Shown here: positions 8,141 to 11,028 of the stretch, one piece after another
Layout of the letters: every line of letters starts with the position of its first letter
How positions within the stretch are numbered: position 1 is the first letter of the stretch
Origin: Ignavibacteriaceae bacterium
GTDB taxonomy: Bacteria; Bacteroidota; Ignavibacteria; Ignavibacteriales; Ignavibacteriaceae
DNA: 11,028 nucleotides
Direction of reading: 5' to 3'
Assembly: GCA_026193755.1 (NCBI GenBank)
Contig: JAPHUI010000424.1
Span: 1 to 11,028, forward strand
The notes under the pieces: model-generated
What the model was told of the DNA's origin: nothing
The model's input: the letters and a program-made list of their open reading frames with translations, nothing else
The model's database searches: none
Position numbers and translations under genes: made by a program

Positions 8141-9421
8141 TTACTTCATTAATACCAGCTTTTTAGTTTCAGCAAAGTTTCCTGCTTGCATCTTATAGAA
8201 ATAAATTCCATTCGATAAACCCTTAGCGTTGAATTCGACCTCATATTCTCCAGCTGTCTTCTCTTCGTTAACCAAAGTTGCAACTTCGTTTCCAAGAATG
8301 TCAAAAACTTTCAAATTCACAAATCCGCGATCCGAAATCCGAAATTTTATTTTCGATGTTGGATTAAACGGATTCGGATAATTCTGATATAAAATAAATT
8401 CGGTTGGTGTGCTCGTTTCCGGTTCAACATCAACCAGGGACGGATCTAATTTTAATATTACCCCGCTTTCTCCAACAGCATACCCGTGACGGGCATCTAA
8501 AAATTGCAAATCGTAGACGATTGAACTGTCCGGCGTTTCAACTTCGTTCCAGGTTTCTCCCCTGTCTGATGTAAACAGGAATTTGTATCCCGATGCAGAC
8601 CACCCCTCATTATAAGTTCTAAAGTCTATTTTAAAAGAAAGTCCGTAAAATAAAAGGTTTTCAGAGTTCCAATTAATACCGCCATCCGTTGTCTTAATTT
8701 TTGCTATTGCATATAATCCTTCGGGGTCACCCGAGAGAATTATGGCGTTAAGTGAATCAAAAATAAAAGTGTCGAAAATCTCATCGGCACTAATACCTTG
8801 TGCATTCCAGTTTAACCCGTAATTTGTAGTGCGCCAGACAACACCCGAAACATCGAGTCTTCCGCCGCAAGCGTAACCATACTGTTTGTTGTAAAAGTTA
8901 AATTCGTAAACAGGAAAATTGGAAACAGTATTTGAATCGACATCAGCCTTTGCCCAGCTATTGCCGCCATCTGATGTGTAAGCTATGTATGAACCACCTA
9001 TGAAACCATTAAGTGAATCGGAAAAAAATATTGTTCTCATCAAAGCGGTAGTATCCTGAAAGTTTTCTGCAGCCCAACTAACTCCACCATCATTTGTTTT
9101 TAGAATAACCGTATTAAAGGGGAAAATATCTTTTATGGTTGTTGCCCAGCCAATCTTATTATTTATAAAAAAAATGTCCGTTATGAAAGTTTGAACAGTA
9201 CTGTTCTGTATCTCCCAGTTATTTCCCCCATCGGTAGTATGAATAATAATGCCATCTTCGCCTGCGGCCCATCCGGTTAAACTATCTGAAAAGGATAAAC
9301 TTCTAAGAGTGGAATTAACGGGAGACTGCTGCCTCTTCCATGGATTTGTTTGGGGTAAAGACGAGTAAAACATCCCCGATATAGCATATATGTATAGTAG
9401 TATTGCGAGCGCTCTAATCAT
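8141..9421 (-). CDS. Secreted YCF48/BNR-repeat propeller protein with T9SS sorting domain
   Basis: This 426-residue protein has an N-terminal hydrophobic export signal (about 1-20, MIRALAILLYIYAISGMFYS). Six Asp-box (BNR) motifs of the form S/T-x-D-x-G-x-x-W follow: HTTDGGNNW (61-69), KTNDGGVSW (108-116), YTSDGGNSW (148-156), a degenerate RTTNYGLNW (197-205), KTTDGGINW (243-251) and FTSDRGETW (283-291). Between them lie GWAAGEDG, YGYACGGR and HGYAVGESG type turns, the pattern of YCF48/HCF136-like beta-propellers. The C terminus (about 341-426) carries NYPNPFNPTSKIKF, LKVFDILGNEVATLVNE and GIYFYKMQAG followed by KKLVLMK, a T9SS type A sorting domain. It should therefore be exported to the surface. 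Asp boxes are structural, so no sialidase activity is implied; no sialidase active-site set is visible. The start at 9421 has only a weak ribosome binding site. Confidence 0.9.
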   Translation of the reverse strand: MIRALAILLYIYAISGMFYSSLPQTNPWKRQQSPVNSTLRSLSFSDSLTGWAAGEDGIIIHTTDGGNNWEIQNSTVQTFITDIFFINNKIGWATTIKDIFPFNTVILKTNDGGVSWAAENFQDTTALMRTIFFSDSLNGFIGGSYIAYTSDGGNSWAKADVDSNTVSNFPVYEFNFYNKQYGYACGGRLDVSGVVWRTTNYGLNWNAQGISADEIFDTFIFDSLNAIILSGDPEGLYAIAKIKTTDGGINWNSENLLFYGLSFKIDFRTYNEGWSASGYKFLFTSDRGETWNEVETPDSSIVYDLQFLDARHGYAVGESGVILKLDPSLVDVEPETSTPTEFILYQNYPNPFNPTSKIKFRISDRGFVNLKVFDILGNEVATLVNEEKTAGEYEVEFNAKGLSNGIYFYKMQAGNFAETKKLVLMK

Positions 9422-9521
9422 ATCTCAAGAAAATTCCGGTAAATATCTGAGGTTTAAAACTTAGCCAGAAAAATTGAAATATGATATATTATTTTATTTG
9501 CTGTACTTTCAGAACAAACAT

Positions 9522-9944
9522 TTACTTTGCAGCCACTTCAACCCGGGAGCCGTTCTCTTTCTGCATATAAGCCCGGTAAAATTTATCGCAAAGCCGGCTT
9601 ACTCTTTCACTTTCATCAAACTTAATTGATTGTTTTATAGCATAAATACCTCGCGAGTCACCAATCTTATAAAGTGAAAGTGCTGCAAGAATTCTTAATT
9701 CTTCTGATGGGTTGTTATGCAGAATATCAAGAAGTTTAATTACACCTCTGTCACAACAAAGCTCACCAAGCATATAAGTACAACCCGCCTGCAAACCGCG
9801 ATTTTCTGTGTTCAATCCTTCAAGCAATGTTTTTATGCAGGCTTCTTTTGTTGAGATATTCTGATCTGCAATTTCCTGTGGAAGAATCCGGATAGTTAGA
9901 AGCAGTAATAAGGAAACCGCGAAAAGTATGTGTTGGCTTTTCAT
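9522..9944 (-). CDS. Small exported HEAT-repeat protein
   Basis: This 140-residue protein has a signal peptide (about 1-23, MKSQHILFAVSLLLLLTIRI) followed by two or three helical HEAT-like repeats. One covers residues about 47-76 (NRGLQAGCTYMLGELCCDRGVIKLLDIL) and one about 80-108 (SEELRILAALSLYKIGDSRGIYAIKQSI). The alternating Leu/Ala helix pattern and the GDxRG-type turn are typical of HEAT/PBS-lyase repeats, which act as protein-binding scaffolds. No catalytic residues are seen, and the partner is unknown. Three cysteines (C55, C63, C64) lie in the first repeat. The start at 9944 is well supported by AAAGGAG six bases upstream. The BNR propeller gene begins 100 bp downstream on the same strand; co-transcription is possible but not shown. 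Confidence 0.75.
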   Translation of the reverse strand: MKSQHILFAVSLLLLLTIRILPQEIADQNISTKEACIKTLLEGLNTENRGLQAGCTYMLGELCCDRGVIKLLDILHNNPSEELRILAALSLYKIGDSRGIYAIKQSIKFDESERVSRLCDKFYRAYMQKENGSRVEVAAK

Positions 9945-10271
9945 GGTAATCTCCTTTAAAAAATTTATTTGTGTATAAAGATAATCCTGGGAGTGACCGC
10001 TGTAAATTGATTTAGTATAAAAGGAGAATAATCGACTTAAGACCTCTTTTTTAATGTTGAGGTGAACAGTTTAAGTCAACATTTTTAACCTTAATTTTTT
10101 ACAGGGATATAAGTTTTTAAGTGCGGTAATATTCTCCCGACCATTTGTACAAATCATTTGCCGTTAGTCAGTCCTGTGTGAAAAAACAGTAACACTTGAT
10201 TTATCCATTGAAATGTAACTGTTAACTAAGAATCTTAAATACTATAAATAAGAGAAAATAGGAGTAAAAAG
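9945..10271. other. 327-bp divergent intergenic region with nested inverted repeats
   Basis: This gap separates the divergent HEAT-repeat and lipoprotein genes and should hold both promoters. No ORF with a start signal is seen. At the left edge, the complement of 9951-9957 is the AAAGGAG ribosome binding site of the HEAT gene. At the right edge, TAGGAG (10259-10264) serves the lipoprotein gene. In the middle (10034-10083) are two overlapping, mutually exclusive hairpins. An AT-rich TATAAA (10243-10248) could be a -10 box for the lipoprotein gene, but no matching -35 box is clear. No tRNA or repeat array was found. Confidence 0.5.
10034..10083. repeat. Overlapping inverted repeats (alternative hairpins)
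   Basis: Structure A pairs GACTTAA (10034-10040) with TTAAGTC (10071-10077) and, inside it, ACCTC (10042-10046) with GAGGT (10059-10063). Structure B pairs AATGTTGA (10053-10060) with TCAACATT (10076-10083). They share bases 10059-10060 and 10076-10077, so they cannot form together. Structure B is followed by TTT on the plus strand. Function is unknown. Confidence 0.45.
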
Positions 10272-10694
10272 ATGAAAATATACTTGATGATTTTTGTTTT
10301 GATTTCAGCGTTAACATTATTCTTCTGCTCGACGCAAACAATTTCCAATAATTTTCCATATGGCAGCTATTCATATCAAAGTTTTAATATTGTGGGTGAG
10401 CTGGTTGGCGATGGCAGTTTATATATAAGCAAGGTTGATTCAAATTTTATTGAGGGGAACTGGTCCATCAGAAATATTCGGAATTGTGTGGTCTGTGGGC
10501 CGCAATACGGTAGCGGGTATTTGACAGGACGGATTGAAAGCGATAGTGTTTATATTAATCTGAATCCTAACAATCCTGAAAATTATGTAGAGCTTGTTGG
10601 AGAAATTAATAGTGAAAATTTTTCAGGTGACTGGCGCTGGTTTGAATTGGTTTTGAATTCAAACAGAGGGACCTTTAAAGCTGCTAGGCAATAA
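10272..10694 (+). CDS. Small putative lipoprotein of unknown function
   Basis: This 140-residue protein starts at a well-placed ATG, with TAGGAG seven bases upstream at 10259-10264. The N terminus (MKIYLMIFVLISALTLFFCS) is an export signal ending in a possible lipid-attachment cysteine, C19. The lipobox is atypical, with phenylalanine at -1 instead of Gly/Ala/Ser, so a plain signal peptide or a membrane anchor is an alternative. The mature part is rich in short strands with repeated Gly-x-Trp or Gly-x-Leu turns (FIEGNWSI, GYLTGRIESD, FSGDWRWF, NRGTFKA), which suggests a small beta-barrel or beta-sandwich. A CVVC motif at 72-75 could form a disulfide or bind metal. I do not recognise a named family. 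It is transcribed alone, upstream of the DUF134 gene with a 206-bp gap. Confidence 0.7.
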   Translation: MKIYLMIFVLISALTLFFCSTQTISNNFPYGSYSYQSFNIVGELVGDGSLYISKVDSNFIEGNWSIRNIRNCVVCGPQYGSGYLTGRIESDSVYINLNPNNPENYVELVGEINSENFSGDWRWFELVLNSNRGTFKAARQ

Positions 10695-10830
10695 TCAGAT
10701 TGTTTGAGAATAGTTTTTGAAAAAGCGTGATGATAACCTGTATCAGCAGGAATAAAATAAAACATATCGGACTTAATAGAACAAATCACTTTTCAGCCAA
10801 TCTAAAACTAACGTATTATTAAATAATTGT

Positions 10831-10854
10831 TTTGATATTTAGAATATAATTTTG
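10831..10854 (+). promoter_or_regulatory. Probable promoter of the DUF134 gene
   Basis: TATAAT (10845-10850) overlaps TAATTTTG (10847-10854), which fits the Bacteroidota -7 pattern TAnnTTTG. Upstream, TTG triplets occur at 10827-10829 and 10832-10834, but neither is at ideal -33 spacing. Transcription from this box would start at about 10856-10860, the left edge of the palindrome. Confidence 0.5.
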
Positions 10855-10855
10855 T

Positions 10856-10889
10856 AAGTTAGTTATGAGCATATGCTCATAACTAACTT
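10856..10889. promoter_or_regulatory. Perfect 34-bp palindrome, probable operator
   Basis: Every base from 10856 to 10889 pairs with its partner about the centre between 10872 and 10873. The core is TTATGAGCATATGCTCATAA (10863-10882), flanked by AAGTTAG and CTAACTT. It begins one base after the -10/-7 box and ends 11 bases before the DUF134 start codon. This position is typical of an operator at which a dimeric regulator blocks transcription. Control by the DUF134 protein itself is inference from its DNA-binding-type sequence and the location. Confidence 0.75.
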
Positions 10890-10900
10890 TTGAATATTTT

Positions 10901-11028
10901 ATGCCAAGACCAAGAAAACATCGCAGAGTTTGTTGTAACCCCTCATCTTATTATTTCAAACCGAGGGGAATACCCATGTATGAATTAGAAGAAATAATTC
11001 TTGATCATGACGAACTGGAATCTCTCCG
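10901..11028 (+). CDS. DUF134 family DNA-binding protein (N-terminal part, cut by window edge)
   Basis: The 42 complete codons from ATG at 10901 begin MPRPRKHRRVCCNPSSYYFK and continue with RGIP and the acidic ELEEIILDHDELESL. This matches the start of DUF134 proteins, which open with MPRPRK-x-RRV, then FKP-x-GIP and an LDELEALR-type helix. They continue into a sigma-70 region-4-like helix-turn-helix that lies beyond the window. Full-length members are usually about 90-150 residues, and some carry a NifX/NifB-like dinitrogenase FeMo-cofactor domain at the C terminus; whether this one does cannot be seen. Adjacent cysteines occur at 11-12. No Shine-Dalgarno sequence lies in front; the bases before the ATG are the AT-rich spacer after the palindrome. 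It is probably the first gene of a rightward transcript. Confidence 0.88.
   Translation, partial: MPRPRKHRRVCCNPSSYYFKPRGIPMYELEEIILDHDELESL

Noticed and set aside
8130..8143. Perfect 14-bp palindrome TAAACAATTGTTTA at the end of the BNR gene
   Set aside because: It overlaps the stop codon, is short and AT-rich, has no loop or T run for termination, and no regulator is linked to it.
8141..9421. Sialidase activity suggested by Asp-box (BNR) motifs
   Set aside because: Asp boxes are structural turns shared by many propellers, and the catalytic arginine triad and tyrosine arrangement of sialidases is not apparent.
10583..10789. Minus-strand ORF of 68 codons
   Set aside because: It overlaps the lipoprotein gene antisense, has no start signal and the protein has no family-like pattern.
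10731..10823. Short plus-strand ORF (30 codons) starting MITCISRNKIK between the lipoprotein and DUF134 genes
   Set aside because: No ribosome binding site, no recognisable pattern, and the length is expected by chance in AT-rich DNA.

Overview
The window is AT-rich bacterial chromosome, most likely from the Ignavibacteria or a close relative in the Bacteroidota/Chlorobi (FCB) group. The strongest sign is two secreted proteins that end in a type IX secretion (T9SS) type A sorting domain with the NYPNPFNP motif, which is typical of Ignavibacteria and neighbouring FCB lineages. Start sites are mixed: some genes have a clear AGGAG-type ribosome binding site (2618, 9944, 10272), while others have none that is obvious.

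Layout, left to right. Positions 19-222 (+) hold a small ribbon-helix-helix (RHH) DNA-binding protein gene broken by one in-frame TAA. It converges with a HerA-like DUF853 ATPase (235-1788, -). The ATPase diverges from tag, DNA-3-methyladenine glycosylase I (1945-2505, +). Next come a secreted beta-propeller protein with a T9SS tail (2618-4390, +) and a strong terminator that also serves the opposite strand. A minus-strand run follows, read from right to left: a secreted HEAT-repeat protein (9522-9944), a YCF48/BNR-type propeller with a T9SS tail (8141-9421), a periplasmic M16 zinc metallopeptidase (5184-7976) and a DUF2461 protein (4465-5151). The last two are only 32 bp apart and probably form one transcript. 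To the right are a small putative lipoprotein (10272-10694, +) and the first 42 codons of a DUF134 family DNA-binding protein, cut by the window edge (10901 onward).

Most of this is housekeeping and cell-surface gene content, with no complete mobile element, CRISPR array, tRNA or rRNA. Two signals stand out. One is a perfect 34-bp palindrome (10856-10889) between a promoter-like element and the DUF134 start codon; it looks like an operator that may be autoregulatory. The other is the RHH gene, whose reading frame stays intact and family-like on both sides of a stop codon. I found no convincing undescribed multi-gene system; the DUF134 locus, which continues beyond the right edge, is the best place to look for one.
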